A program made the translations under genes and the position numbers. From the NCBI GenBank assembly GCA_945861085.1, contig OX244046.1, positions 2,604,001-2,668,000 of the forward strand: a DNA stretch of 64,000 bases, given 5' to 3'. Under the pieces are notes generated by a model. That model was given only the letters and a program-made list of their open reading frames with translations. It was not told the DNA's origin and did not search any database. This stretch comes from Clostridioides difficile_D. Lineage in GTDB: Bacteria > Bacillota > Clostridia > Peptostreptococcales > Peptostreptococcaceae. Below are positions 27,568 to 36,686 of this stretch, piece by piece (the first letter of the stretch is position 1; each line of letters begins with the position of its first letter).

Positions 27568-28445
27568 TATTTGTCACCGTCCTTTAAAAGAGGGAATCCC
27601 ATTTCTTCTCTTTGTTTTACAAAAGTTTCTGCAACAGTCTTTGCCATATTTCTAACTCTACCTATAAATGAAGCTCTTTGACTAACTCCTATTGCGCCTC
27701 TTGCATCCAATGTATTAAATGCATGAGAGCATTTTAACACATAATCATATGAAGGTATTACAAGTCCATTTTCCATAAGTCTTAATGCTTCTTTTTCATA
27801 TATATCAAACAGATTAAACAACATATCTGCATCACATAATTCAAACGCATACATTGAATTTTCATACTCAGCTTTATTAAATACTTCACCATAAGTTATT
27901 TTATCATTCCATTTTAAGTCATAAACACTATCAACTTCTTGAATGTACATAGCTAATCTTTCTAATCCATATGTAATTTCTCCTGTCTCAAGCTCACATT
28001 CAATATTACCTACTTGTTGAAAATACGTAAATTGAGTTATTTCCATACCATCTAACCAAACTTCCCATCCAAGTCCCCAAGCACCAACTGTAGCAGCTTC
28101 CCAGTTATCTTCAACAAATCTTATATCATGCTCACTTGGGTCAATTCCAATTTCTTTTAAACTTTCCAAATATAACTCTTGTATATTATCTGGAGATGGT
28201 TTTAGTATAACTTGGAACTGATGATGTTGATATAGCCTGTTTGGATTTTCACCATATCTTCCATCTGCTGGTCTTCTTGAAGGCTCTACATAACATACTT
28301 GCCAAGGTTCAGGTCCTAATGATCTTAAAAAAGTATTAGGATTCATAGTTCCCGCACCTTTTTCAATATCATAAGGTTGCATCATGATACAACCTTGCTT
28401 TGACCAGTATTTTTGCAACGCCAGTATCATCTCTTGAAAATTCAT
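27567..28445 (-). CDS. glyQ: Glycyl-tRNA synthetase alpha subunit
   Basis: A 292-aa class II aminoacyl-tRNA synthetase catalytic subunit. Typical opening FQEMILALQKYWSKQGC, motif-2 region EPWQVCYVEPSRRPADGRYG, and a late ARGAIGVSQRASFIGRVR. Forms the catalytic half with GlyS. The 160-bp leader contains no T-box sequence, only a short terminator-like hairpin 24 bp before the start. Confidence 0.97.
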   Translation of the reverse strand: MNFQEMILALQKYWSKQGCIMMQPYDIEKGAGTMNPNTFLRSLGPEPWQVCYVEPSRRPADGRYGENPNRLYQHHQFQVILKPSPDNIQELYLESLKEIGIDPSEHDIRFVEDNWEAATVGAWGLGWEVWLDGMEITQFTYFQQVGNIECELETGEITYGLERLAMYIQEVDSVYDLKWNDKITYGEVFNKAEYENSMYAFELCDADMLFNLFDIYEKEALRLMENGLVIPSYDYVLKCSHAFNTLDARGAIGVSQRASFIGRVRNMAKTVAETFVKQREEMGFPLLKDGDK

Positions 28446-28468
28446 AAAAATCCCTCCTATAACAATAA

Positions 28469-28492
28469 AGCCTCTCGTCTACACGAAAGGCT
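28469..28492 (-). terminator. Terminator-like hairpin in the glyQS leader
   Basis: Arms of 10 bases with one mismatch (28469-28478 and 28483-28492, AGCCT/AGGCT ends), then TTTATTGTTAT on the minus strand, just before the glyQ ribosome binding site. It may end the upstream recO operon or attenuate glyQS. Confidence 0.55.
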
Positions 28493-28604
28493 ATTTTAAT
28501 AGTTCTTTTACAACTTTTAGAATATCAAATTCTATAAAATTTGTCAATGTTAGCGATAATTCTCATAATTATCTTCTCTTCATTTTTTAAAAGTCACTTT
28601 ATAT

Positions 28605-29207
28605 CTATTTATTTTCGTCTTCGTCTTCTTTATTCTTTTCAAATTCTTCTTTCATAAGGTCATCAGTTACATCTTTTTCATCTTCTTTTTTATCAACTAC
28701 TACATCCTTCACATCTTTAGCTGCATTAGTTATCATATTCTTCAAAACATGAAGTTTTTCTTCATTCAATTCACCTAAATCTACAATTTCTCCATCTTCT
28801 TCATTTTGAACTTTTATACGATATTTACTTATAACGGCAGCTGATAGACCAACTAAAGTAGCTAATGGTACAAAAGCTAATCCAACAACTCCAACTGTTA
28901 AAGGAATGTTCATCATAGTTTTTCCATCTTTTTCAATTATTACTCTTACTACACTACTTTTTCTAAGAAGCTCTTTTAGTTGAAATTTTATATTTTCTCC
29001 ATCTTTACCAAATACTTCTTCCATAGTTTCTTTAGCAGATTTTGCTTTACAATTACAAGTATTTTTTTTATTTTCTAAATATATTACTGCTTCAATTACA
29101 TCTCCATCGCATATTACTAATGCTTCTTTTGCTTCTGCATAAGTTGCTCCTGGAACTCTTTCAAAGACTGAATCAACCATTTCAATAGTTATATTACTAC
29201 TCATCAT
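28605..29207 (-). CDS. UBA-like / DUF4342 protein
   Basis: A 200-aa protein. The N-terminal ~50 residues form a UBA/TS-N-like three-helix domain (MVDSVFERVPGATYAEAKEA). The middle is a DUF4342 region with one hydrophobic segment (about 100-128, TVGVVGLAFVPLATLVGL), and the C-terminal 50 residues are highly charged and Asp/Glu/Lys-rich. Overlaps the recO stop by 11 bp with a GGAGTG site, so it is in the recO operon. Function unknown; probably membrane-associated. Confidence 0.75.
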   Translation of the reverse strand: MMSSNITIEMVDSVFERVPGATYAEAKEALVICDGDVIEAVIYLENKKNTCNCKAKSAKETMEEVFGKDGENIKFQLKELLRKSSVVRVIIEKDGKTMMNIPLTVGVVGLAFVPLATLVGLSAAVISKYRIKVQNEEDGEIVDLGELNEEKLHVLKNMITNAAKDVKDVVVDKKEDEKDVTDDLMKEEFEKNKEDEDENK

Positions 29208-29970
29208 TATCCACTCCCTTATTGTTTTTTACACTTTGTAACACGTGTAATGATTTAAAATTAATATTATCAACATAAACTTTCAAATACTTATCTAGAA
29301 TATTCTCAAGCTCATGTGTTATATATTTTGATACTTTAGCTTTACTACATATTAAAATATCATTTCTTAATACATATTCCATAAGACTTATAGTTGTTAA
29401 GTCTAATTTTATATTATTATCAAAAAGTTTACTACACTTACTACATAGTATACCACCTTCGTAGATATTAAACACAGAATTTTGCAAAATTTTACATTTA
29501 CAATTAATGCATTTATTCACTATAGGTTTAAATCCTATATAGTCTAAAAATTTTAACTCGAATGCTACTGTTATAAACCTATTGTCTGTATTCTCCTGTG
29601 TATACAAATACAGCGTCTGCGCAAGTAATATAAATAACCTATTATTAGTCTGATTTTCAAGTATAGAATTTTCAACTAATTTTGTAATATATGTAGCATA
29701 AGAAAATGCCTCTATATCGTAGGATATATTATAAAAACTTTTTATTATTTCGCTTTGAGTAACCTTGTACATATTACCTTGTTTTTTTAAGGTAAAATTG
29801 CTATAAGAAAATAACTGTGATGATGAAAGTAAAGAGCTCTTATTTTTTTTGGCTCCTTTTGCTATTGCAGATATCTTTCCAAGCTTCCTTGTAAATAGTG
29901 TAAGTATTATATCACTTTCCTTATACCTTATAGCTTTAAGCACTATCCCCTGGGTGTTCAGGATTATCAT
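29197..29970 (-). CDS. recO: DNA repair protein RecO
   Basis: A 257-aa recombination mediator that anneals single strands and loads RecA with RecR in the RecF pathway. An N-terminal OB-fold (TQGIVLKAIRYKESDIILTLF) is followed by a helical domain and a zinc-binding set of four cysteines (CINCKC... and CSKCSKLF, about 160-190). Normal length. It overlaps the end of the small yqzL-like gene by 35 bp, the arrangement also known between yqzL and recO in Bacillus. Confidence 0.94.
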   Translation of the reverse strand: MIILNTQGIVLKAIRYKESDIILTLFTRKLGKISAIAKGAKKNKSSLLSSSQLFSYSNFTLKKQGNMYKVTQSEIIKSFYNISYDIEAFSYATYITKLVENSILENQTNNRLFILLAQTLYLYTQENTDNRFITVAFELKFLDYIGFKPIVNKCINCKCKILQNSVFNIYEGGILCSKCSKLFDNNIKLDLTTISLMEYVLRNDILICSKAKVSKYITHELENILDKYLKVYVDNINFKSLHVLQSVKNNKGVDNDE

Positions 29971-30091
29971 CGTCTTCTTTTTTCTCCCTTACTTCTTCAA
30001 TTTCTTCATGTATGTTTTTGCAATCACAGAAATATAAATATGCATCTATACTACCTGTTTTTTTAAAAACTTCCCAACTGATATTGTTCAT
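29936..30091 (-). CDS. yqzL: YqzL-like small protein
   Basis: A 51-aa ORF beginning MNNISWEVFKKTGSIDAYLY, which matches the short YqzL family found between era and recO in Bacillus. After that conserved part comes an acidic/basic tail ending DNPEHPGDSA. ATG 30089-30091 has a GGGGG site. It overlaps recO by 35 bp in another frame. YqzL has no established function. Confidence 0.8.
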   Translation of the reverse strand: MNNISWEVFKKTGSIDAYLYFCDCKNIHEEIEEVREKKEDDDNPEHPGDSA

Positions 30092-30105
30092 TTTTAAAAA
30101 ACCCC

Positions 30106-30140
30106 CTTCTTACATTTATACTTATATTTTTAGTAAGAAG
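30106..30140 (-). terminator. Hairpin after mgtE
   Basis: Arms CTTCTTAC (30106-30113) and GTAAGAAG (30133-30140), followed on the minus strand by GGGGGTTTTTT. It lies between mgtE and yqzL; the G-run is also the yqzL ribosome binding site, so it may attenuate rather than fully stop transcription. Confidence 0.55.
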
Positions 30141-30163
30141 AGGATAAATCATACATAAAGTTA

Positions 30164-31552
30164 TTAAACAATTTTTGACAATAATGCTGTTGTTATTATA
30201 ATGTAAACAGCTATACCAGTTATATCAAGAGCTGTAGATATAATTGGTGATGAAACTGTAGATGGGTCTGCATCCATTTTTTTTAATAAAACAGGCATAA
30301 ACGCACCTATTGTTGCACCCAAAACCATATTTATAAATAATGATATTGAAACAATTAATACAATGTCTAACTTTCTCATAACAAAGTAAATTATAATACC
30401 TGTTATTATACTACACAAAAGACCTGTAATAATTCCTACAATAGCTTCTCTAACCACATTACTAAAATTCAAATCTTTATTAGACAATGTTATTACTGTA
30501 ACAGATGATGATTGAGTTCCAATATTTCCACCCATACCAATTACTACTGGTATAAAAAATACTAATGGAGCATATACAGGGTTCATTATATAGTCTAAGT
30601 TAGAAAGTATTAACGAAGCCAACAATCCTCCTATTAATGTAATAATTAACCAAGGTAATCTTCCTCTAAGTGCTGATATTGTCTGCTCTTTCAATGTAGG
30701 ATTTTCTTTTTCAGCAACTTCTCTTTCATGTTCTGAACTTCCTGCAAACTTATACATATCTTCAGTTGCTTCTTCTTCCATTACATCGATTATATCATCT
30801 ACTGTTATTATTCCTTTTAATTTTTCTTGTCTATCCACTACTGGAATTGCTATTAAATTGTATTTAGATACTAATCTTACTGCTTCTTCTCTATCTTCAT
30901 CTACATAAACAGAGATTATATTTTCACTCATCAAATCTTCTACTATATTTGCATCTCTAGCTATTATTAATTCTCTTAATGACAATACTCCAACTAGTTT
31001 TTCTTCATCATCAACTACATATATATAATAAATAGTTTCGGCTTCTTCAGCTTCTTCTCTCATATGGTCTATCGCCTCAAGAGCTGTCATATCTTTATTT
31101 ATAGAAATATATCCAGTAGTCATTGTTCCACCAGCAGAATCTTCATCATAGAATAATAGCTCTTTTACATAATCAGCATTCTCTTGATTTAAAAGATTTA
31201 TTATGTGTTCTCTTTCTTCTTCTTCAAGCTCACTTAACTTGTCTGCCATGTCCCCAAGAGACATAAGTTCAAGTATATTTTTTGAGTGTTCTACATCCAA
31301 CTTAGATAAAATACTAATAAAAAACTCTACACTACCTTCTTCTAATATAGAAGATGCCATATCTAAAGGAAGTACTTCAAACAATTGAATTTTCATGTCT
31401 TCCTCTAAATTTTCCATTATATCGAATATATCAATTATATGATATTCCTCTATTAATTCTCTTAACTCCAATACTTTATTATTATCAATTAATGATTTTA
31501 CTTCATATAATAAATCTTGGGAAGCATCCAGTTTCCTATCCATATAACCCAC
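30164..31552 (-). CDS. mgtE: Magnesium transporter MgtE
   Basis: A 462-aa Mg2+ channel/transporter. Cytoplasmic N domain (about 15-135), paired CBS domains (about 140-265, ending VVDRQEKLKGIITVDDIIDVM) that gate the pore by sensing Mg2+, a plug helix, and five membrane spans (about 290-462) with the pore motif PVVIGMGGNIGTQSS. Starts 2 bp after era's stop, so it is translationally coupled to era. No Mg2+ riboswitch was seen. Confidence 0.95.
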   Translation of the reverse strand: MGYMDRKLDASQDLLYEVKSLIDNNKVLELRELIEEYHIIDIFDIMENLEEDMKIQLFEVLPLDMASSILEEGSVEFFISILSKLDVEHSKNILELMSLGDMADKLSELEEEEREHIINLLNQENADYVKELLFYDEDSAGGTMTTGYISINKDMTALEAIDHMREEAEEAETIYYIYVVDDEEKLVGVLSLRELIIARDANIVEDLMSENIISVYVDEDREEAVRLVSKYNLIAIPVVDRQEKLKGIITVDDIIDVMEEEATEDMYKFAGSSEHEREVAEKENPTLKEQTISALRGRLPWLIITLIGGLLASLILSNLDYIMNPVYAPLVFFIPVVIGMGGNIGTQSSSVTVITLSNKDLNFSNVVREAIVGIITGLLCSIITGIIIYFVMRKLDIVLIVSISLFINMVLGATIGAFMPVLLKKMDADPSTVSSPIISTALDITGIAVYIIITTALLSKIV

Positions 31553-31554
31553 CT

Positions 31555-32448
31555 TTATTTATCATTATATCCAAAATTATTTATATAATTTTGTAAATTT
31601 CTCCAATTTTCTTTGACTTTAACCCATAATTGAAGATTTATTTGTGAACCTAAAAGTAATTCTATATCTTGTCTTGCTGATTTACCTATTCCTTTTAGTT
31701 TCCTACCATTTTTTCCTATTATTATTCCCTTATGTGAATCTCTTTCACAATATATTACAGCAGATACATCTACTATTTCTTTATCGTTTCTTGCTTTCAT
31801 TTTTTCAATTTCAACAGCTACGCCATGAGGTATTTCATCATTAAGATAGTGAAGAACTTTTTCTCTTATAAGTTCTGCTATTAATACCCTCTCTGGCTGA
31901 TCTGTAATCATATAATCTGGAAAATACTTTGGTCCTTCTTCTAAATAGTTTTGTATAACTTTTATTAGGGTATCCGTATTCTTTCCTTTTAATGCTGATA
32001 TTGGTACTATTTCTTTAAAAAGCCCCTCATTATCATACATTTTGATTATATCAAATAATTCATCTTTTTGGTCTAGTTGGTCTATTTTGTTTACAACTAG
32101 AATTATTGGTGTTTTGACACCTCTTAAGTCCTCTATTATCTTTCTATCTCCAGGACCTATTTTTTTAGAATCATCAACCACAAATAATATTAAATCTACA
32201 TTTTTAAAGGCTTCTGTTGCTGCCTTTACCATAAATTCACCTAATTTATTTTTTGGTTTGTGAATACCTGGTGTATCTAAAAATACTATCTGAGATTCTT
32301 CATCTGTATATACTGCTTGTATTGTATTTCTTGTAGTTTGAGGCTTATCACTCATTATAGCTATTTTTTCTCCAACTACATTATTCATTAAAGTAGATTT
32401 TCCTACATTTGGTCTACCAACTATACTGACAAAACCTGATTTGAACAT
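31555..32448 (-). CDS. era: GTPase Era
   Basis: A 297-aa Ras-like GTPase that binds 16S rRNA and helps assemble the 30S subunit. G1 GRPNVGKSTLMN, G3 DTPGIHKPKN, G4 NKID, and a C-terminal KH domain (about 205-290) with IIIGKNGRKLKGIGKSARQD. Normal length. Start ATG 32446-32448 with AGGAGA. Part of the conserved ybeY-dgkA-cdd-era cluster. Confidence 0.97.
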   Translation of the reverse strand: MFKSGFVSIVGRPNVGKSTLMNNVVGEKIAIMSDKPQTTRNTIQAVYTDEESQIVFLDTPGIHKPKNKLGEFMVKAATEAFKNVDLILFVVDDSKKIGPGDRKIIEDLRGVKTPIILVVNKIDQLDQKDELFDIIKMYDNEGLFKEIVPISALKGKNTDTLIKVIQNYLEEGPKYFPDYMITDQPERVLIAELIREKVLHYLNDEIPHGVAVEIEKMKARNDKEIVDVSAVIYCERDSHKGIIIGKNGRKLKGIGKSARQDIELLLGSQINLQLWVKVKENWRNLQNYINNFGYNDK

Positions 32449-32513
32449 TAACTGTCTCCTAACTTTTTTATCTTCTTGTTTTAATTACATTAAATTTATT
32501 TAGATTTTTAAAT

Positions 32514-32915
32514 TTATTTTAAATCATTTCCAGAGAAATAGTTTGGCAACAAATCCTTTATATCATGCTCAAACACCTCTCCTTTAGTATATCCTGTTAT
32601 TATTTTTATATCAGAGCCAAACTCTATAATTACCTGCCTGCATATTCCACATGGATATGTTTGCTCATTATTTTCTGAGTTATCACTTGCTATAGCTATT
32701 TTATAGATATCTTTGTCACCTTCTGATATTGCTTTAAAAATGGCTGTTCTTTCTGCACAATTTGTTCCACCTAATGATGCACATTCTATATTACATCCAG
32801 TATAAACTTTACCACTCTTAGTTAAAAGAGCTGCACCCACTCTAAAACCTGAGTAAGGAGCATAAGAATGTTGTCTGGCATCTTCTGCCAACTTTAACAA
32901 TTCTATGTTATCCAC
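32514..32915 (-). CDS. cdd: Cytidine deaminase
   Basis: A 133-aa zinc enzyme that deaminates cytidine and deoxycytidine to uridine and deoxyuridine for pyrimidine salvage. Zinc and catalytic residues lie in the CAE motif (GGTNCAERTAIF) and PCGICRQ. I choose GTG 32913-32915 behind GGAGGAG; an ATG seven codons upstream would place the site inside the gene. Normal length 130-136. Confidence 0.95.
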   Translation of the reverse strand: MDNIELLKLAEDARQHSYAPYSGFRVGAALLTKSGKVYTGCNIECASLGGTNCAERTAIFKAISEGDKDIYKIAIASDNSENNEQTYPCGICRQVIIEFGSDIKIITGYTKGEVFEHDIKDLLPNYFSGNDLK

Positions 32916-33033
32916 AACATCTCCTCCTGTATACAATAATTAAAAGTTATTTTTATTTAATACTCTACATTATATCATAAAATTTTAATTAGCACAGATT
33001 TGTTTTATTTTAAATATTTTATGTACATTTATT

Positions 33034-33753
33034 TTAATTATAGAACATTCCAAGCTGAAATACTAATATAGCTATCAGCACACCTAATAAAGCTCCAGCT
33101 ATAGTCTCCCAAAATGTATGTATTTTTCCTTCAATCCTACTTTGGGCAACTAATACAGCCATTATATATGCAAGAGTAGATGCAACAACTCTTTCAGTCA
33201 TAAGTGTAATTGCAGTTGCTATAGCAAATGCTAAAGCAGCATGACCACTTGGCATTCCTCCTTTTAAAGGAGTACCTGTAGAAGTCAATGCTTTTACAAC
33301 TACAACAGCTATAAGAACCAATAATATACATATCAAGGTTATATGTAATTCTGATTCTCTTATTTTATAAATTAATATCCCAGATATATCCGTCAATTTA
33401 TCATAAAACAAAATATATCCAACTACTACTGAGTTTAGTGCTGCTACTAGAACACCACCAGCCGCAACATCTTTTGCTATCTTAGCAAGCACATGATATT
33501 CATCAGTTACTAAATCAACAGCTTTTTCTATAGCTGTATTAAACATCTCCGCAACTACAACTAAACATATGGACATAAGCAACATTATCATTTCTAATTT
33601 TGAAAAGTTAAAAAACAAACTTATTATAAGAACAGCAACTGAACCTAAATAATGTATTTTCATGTTTCTTTCAAATTTAAATGTATACAATATCCCTTCT
33701 ATAGCTGCATTAAATGCTTTAATTATACCTTGACGAGCTTTTCCTGGTTTCAT
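33034..33753 (-). CDS. dgkA: Diacylglycerol/undecaprenol kinase fused to PAP2 phosphatase
   Basis: A 239-aa membrane protein with two domains. Residues 1-120 are a DgkA-type lipid kinase (AEMFNTAIEKAVDLV and AKIAKDVAAGGVL). Residues 125-239 are a PAP2-type lipid phosphatase with PSGHAALAFA and SRIEGKIHTFWET motifs. Kinase and phosphatase on one chain suggest cycling of undecaprenol and its phosphate for cell-wall lipid carrier supply. In many Firmicutes only the kinase part is present at this position. Start ATG 33751-33753 with AAGGGAG, 5 bp after ybeY. Confidence 0.9.
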   Translation of the reverse strand: MKPGKARQGIIKAFNAAIEGILYTFKFERNMKIHYLGSVAVLIISLFFNFSKLEMIMLLMSICLVVVAEMFNTAIEKAVDLVTDEYHVLAKIAKDVAAGGVLVAALNSVVVGYILFYDKLTDISGILIYKIRESELHITLICILLVLIAVVVVKALTSTGTPLKGGMPSGHAALAFAIATAITLMTERVVASTLAYIMAVLVAQSRIEGKIHTFWETIAGALLGVLIAILVFQLGMFYN

Positions 33754-33758
33754 AAAAA

Positions 33759-34220
33759 CTACTCCCTTGTTATGTTTAACTTATTTAATATGTGTTCTTC
33801 TTTTTCTCTCATTTCTTTTGTATTTTCATCTGTATCGTGGTCATAACCTAAAAGATGAAACATACTATGACATATTAAAAAACATACTTCTCTTTCAAAA
33901 CTATGATTGTACTCTATACTCTGTTCTAAGGCTCTTTCAAGAGATACTACTATATCACCTAGAGATTCTTCCTCTAACTCAACATCCTCAAAATCATCAC
34001 TTAAAAGAGGAAATGATAAAACATCAGTCACTCTATCAACTCCTCTATATTCTCTATTTAATTCATGAATCTCTTTATTATCTACAAAAGAAAGACTCAC
34101 TTCATAATTATCATCATATCCTTCATAATCCAAACATTCTAAGATTATATCCTTTATCTTTTCAATTAACTCCTCATTTACTTCTAATTTATCTTGTCTA
34201 TCATCTAATATCAAATCCAT
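33759..34220 (-). CDS. ybeY: Endoribonuclease YbeY (16S rRNA maturation)
   Basis: A 153-aa metal-dependent RNase that matures the 3' end of 16S rRNA. The zinc motif HxxxHxxxxxH is seen in CHSMFHLLGYDHD. Also NREYRGVDRVTDVLSFP, a conserved block. Between phoH and dgkA as in other Firmicutes. Confidence 0.96.
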   Translation of the reverse strand: MDLILDDRQDKLEVNEELIEKIKDIILECLDYEGYDDNYEVSLSFVDNKEIHELNREYRGVDRVTDVLSFPLLSDDFEDVELEEESLGDIVVSLERALEQSIEYNHSFEREVCFLICHSMFHLLGYDHDTDENTKEMREKEEHILNKLNITRE

Positions 34221-34276
34221 TAACTACACCTACTTTTTATTCATTAATAATGCTATATATCTATATTACTACACTT

Positions 34277-35293
34277 TTACTTTCTTTTGAAAGTCTTTTC
34301 CTGTATTTTCGCTTTTTTACGTTCTTCTTTTTTAAATTCTTCTCTTTTATCATGCTTCTCATAAGCTCTTATTATTCTCTGTACTAACTCATGTCTTACA
34401 ACATCTCTATCAGTTAACATTATAGACCCAATTCCTGGAACTCCTTTAAGAATCTCTGTAGCCTGTATTAGACCACTCTTCTTATTTTGTGGTAAGTCTG
34501 TTTGTGTTACATCACCTGTAACTACAGCTTTAGAACCAAATCCTAGTCTAGTTAAAAACATTTTCATTTGTTCAGAAGTAGTATTTTGAGCTTCATCTAA
34601 TATTATAAATGAATTGTCAAGGGTTCTACCTCTCATAAATGCAAGTGGAGCAACCTCAATAGTACCTCTTTCTAAATATTTATTAAATTTATCAGCACCT
34701 AACATTTCAAATAGTGCATCGTATAATGGTCTTAAGTATGGGTCAACTTTGTCCTTTAAATCTCCTGGCAAAAAACCTAAACTCTCTCCAGCTTCCACAG
34801 CTGGTCTTGTAAGTATAATTCTACTAACTTCATCTCTTTTAAAAGCTTTTACTGCCATAGCAACTGCAAGATAAGTCTTTCCTGTTCCGGCAGGTCCAAC
34901 GCCAAAAGTTATATCATTATTTTCTATAAGTTTTATATATTCTTTTTGACCTAAAGTTTTAGGTTGAACAGCTTTACCTCTTTGAGTTATGACAATTGTT
35001 CCCTCAAGTTCTTTTATTTTTTGTTCACTACCTTCAAGTAAAAGAGACAATGAATAAGAAATACTCTGTTTGTCTAAATGTTTACCATTTGATACAGTCT
35101 GATGTAATTCATTCATAAGTTTTAATGCAGAATCTACATTCTTTTCTTCTCCAATTAAAATTATATTACCTTCTCTAAGTATCACATCTATATTTAAAGT
35201 TTTTTCTATTAATTTTACATTTTCATCAAAGTTACCAAATAACTCTCTTTCAAAATTACCATCTGCTATTGTAAATTTCTTTTGTATTATCAA
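34277..35293 (-). CDS. phoH: PhoH-family ATPase
   Basis: A 338-aa ATPase with Walker A GPAGTGKTYLAVA, Walker B FIILDEAQN and the helicase-like GDVTQTDLP block. PhoH-like proteins bind RNA; in Bacillus YbeY/PhoH neighbours act in RNA metabolism. I choose TTG 35291-35293 with an AGGAGG site 10 bases upstream. A reading to 35440 would add 49 unlike residues and overlap yqfD by 110 bp. C terminus is Lys-rich. Confidence 0.9.
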   Translation of the reverse strand: MIIQKKFTIADGNFERELFGNFDENVKLIEKTLNIDVILREGNIILIGEEKNVDSALKLMNELHQTVSNGKHLDKQSISYSLSLLLEGSEQKIKELEGTIVITQRGKAVQPKTLGQKEYIKLIENNDITFGVGPAGTGKTYLAVAMAVKAFKRDEVSRIILTRPAVEAGESLGFLPGDLKDKVDPYLRPLYDALFEMLGADKFNKYLERGTIEVAPLAFMRGRTLDNSFIILDEAQNTTSEQMKMFLTRLGFGSKAVVTGDVTQTDLPQNKKSGLIQATEILKGVPGIGSIMLTDRDVVRHELVQRIIRAYEKHDKREEFKKEERKKAKIQEKTFKRK

Positions 35294-35330
35294 TTGAATT
35301 AGTCCTCCTAAGATTTTAAGTTTAATTTTA

Positions 35331-36674
35331 TTAGTTGTTATTGCTATTATTATTTTGACTATTATTACTATTTTGATTACTATTATTTTCATCAGAACTG
35401 TTTTGGTCTTTATTATCCTTATTATCCTCATCAAATTCATTTCTTATATCATTTAATGGTCTTTTTTCTGGATTAGAAGGAACTTCCTCTTCGCCTTCTT
35501 TTGGTTTACTTTCTTCCTTTATAAACCTTTCTGCTTCTGATTTACTAAGAGGATAAATTTTAGCAATATTTTCACTAGTTTGAACTGTTATTAAATATTC
35601 TAACATATTTTTATTAACCTTAAAGTTATGTTTTACATCTATTATTCTAGCCGAAGCTGGGATTATGTATTCTAACTCTTTTAAAGCTTTTTCAGATAAT
35701 TCTTTTTTTAACTCTTCTTTATTCCTTTTCACTTCTACTTTTTTTGTTTCATAAAAAGTACTCGTCTTTATCTTTATCGGAAAAGTATAGTCTCCTATTG
35801 ATAGTTTTTTTTCTTTATTTTCAACAATATAATCTTTATATTTTATATTTTTTCTCATTGTGAACTCTTTATCATAAAAACTTAACGTATATATATTTTT
35901 CTTTTCTCCAGTCTTTTTGTTTACAGTATCTACATAACTTGCCTTTTTTGTAGATTCATAAAAAGTACTTGCCCATACTTCTGGTATTGATTTTGTATTA
36001 GCTCCATTTAACAAGACATCTCCCTTTTGGACTATATCTCCAGATTTAATGACAGATTTACCACTTCTAGGGATTACCTTTTCTATTATACCATTTTTTA
36101 AAGCAATTACATTACAATAATTTGATTGGTCTGTAGATTTTAGGGATTCCGCCTTTTTTGTAACAGTAACAAATATATTTGTTCCTTTTACATTAATGGA
36201 TAAATATGCCACATCATTAAATTTTGACATCATATGGTCTCTAATTTCTTTTCTATCAATACTCTTCTTATATACTCCTGGTCTTACTCCAACCTTGTAA
36301 AGCTCACTTCTAAGAGCTTCTTTTTTTATCCCTTCAGGAGATTGTATATATACATCTGTCACGAACTGTGATGTTGACATCAATAAAAATAAAGATACAA
36401 CAGCACAAATCCACATACCTTTGTGCTTATAAATTCTTTTGATAATAAAAGGAACCCCTGTTTTTTGCTTTACCTTTATATCAAACTTACTTCCTCTATA
36501 AATATTCTTAAACTCTTTTATATCTTGTCTATCTATATGAAACTCCATTTTAGTATTTTTTATTCTAGTTACATTGTAAACACTTATCCCATTTCTTATA
36601 AGATGATTTAAAAATTGTTCGAGTCCTACTCCTTCCACAACTATAACATAGTATCCCCTTATAAAACTTATCAA
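35331..36674 (-). CDS. yqfD: Sporulation protein YqfD
   Basis: A 447-aa membrane-anchored sporulation protein: a cytoplasmic N-terminal part (1-90), one membrane span (about 92-112), and a long extracytoplasmic region with the YqfD blocks ASTFYESTKKA and GDYTFPIKIK. TTG 36672-36674 has GGAGGAG. The last ~50 residues are unusual: charged then Asn/Ser/Gln-rich, ending in a run of N and S. In Bacillus yqfD is expressed in the mother cell and needed for normal sporulation. Downstream of yqfC by 12 bp. Confidence 0.9.
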   Translation of the reverse strand: MISFIRGYYVIVVEGVGLEQFLNHLIRNGISVYNVTRIKNTKMEFHIDRQDIKEFKNIYRGSKFDIKVKQKTGVPFIIKRIYKHKGMWICAVVSLFLLMSTSQFVTDVYIQSPEGIKKEALRSELYKVGVRPGVYKKSIDRKEIRDHMMSKFNDVAYLSINVKGTNIFVTVTKKAESLKSTDQSNYCNVIALKNGIIEKVIPRSGKSVIKSGDIVQKGDVLLNGANTKSIPEVWASTFYESTKKASYVDTVNKKTGEKKNIYTLSFYDKEFTMRKNIKYKDYIVENKEKKLSIGDYTFPIKIKTSTFYETKKVEVKRNKEELKKELSEKALKELEYIIPASARIIDVKHNFKVNKNMLEYLITVQTSENIAKIYPLSKSEAERFIKEESKPKEGEEEVPSNPEKRPLNDIRNEFDEDNKDNKDQNSSDENNSNQNSNNSQNNNSNNN

Positions 36675-36686
36675 GTGTATCTCCTC

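Noticed and set aside
35294..35440. Longer PhoH start at 35440
   Set aside because: The extra 49 residues are low-complexity Ile/Lys/Val-rich translation of the yqfD Asn-rich tail in another frame; the AGGAGG site fixes the start at 35293.
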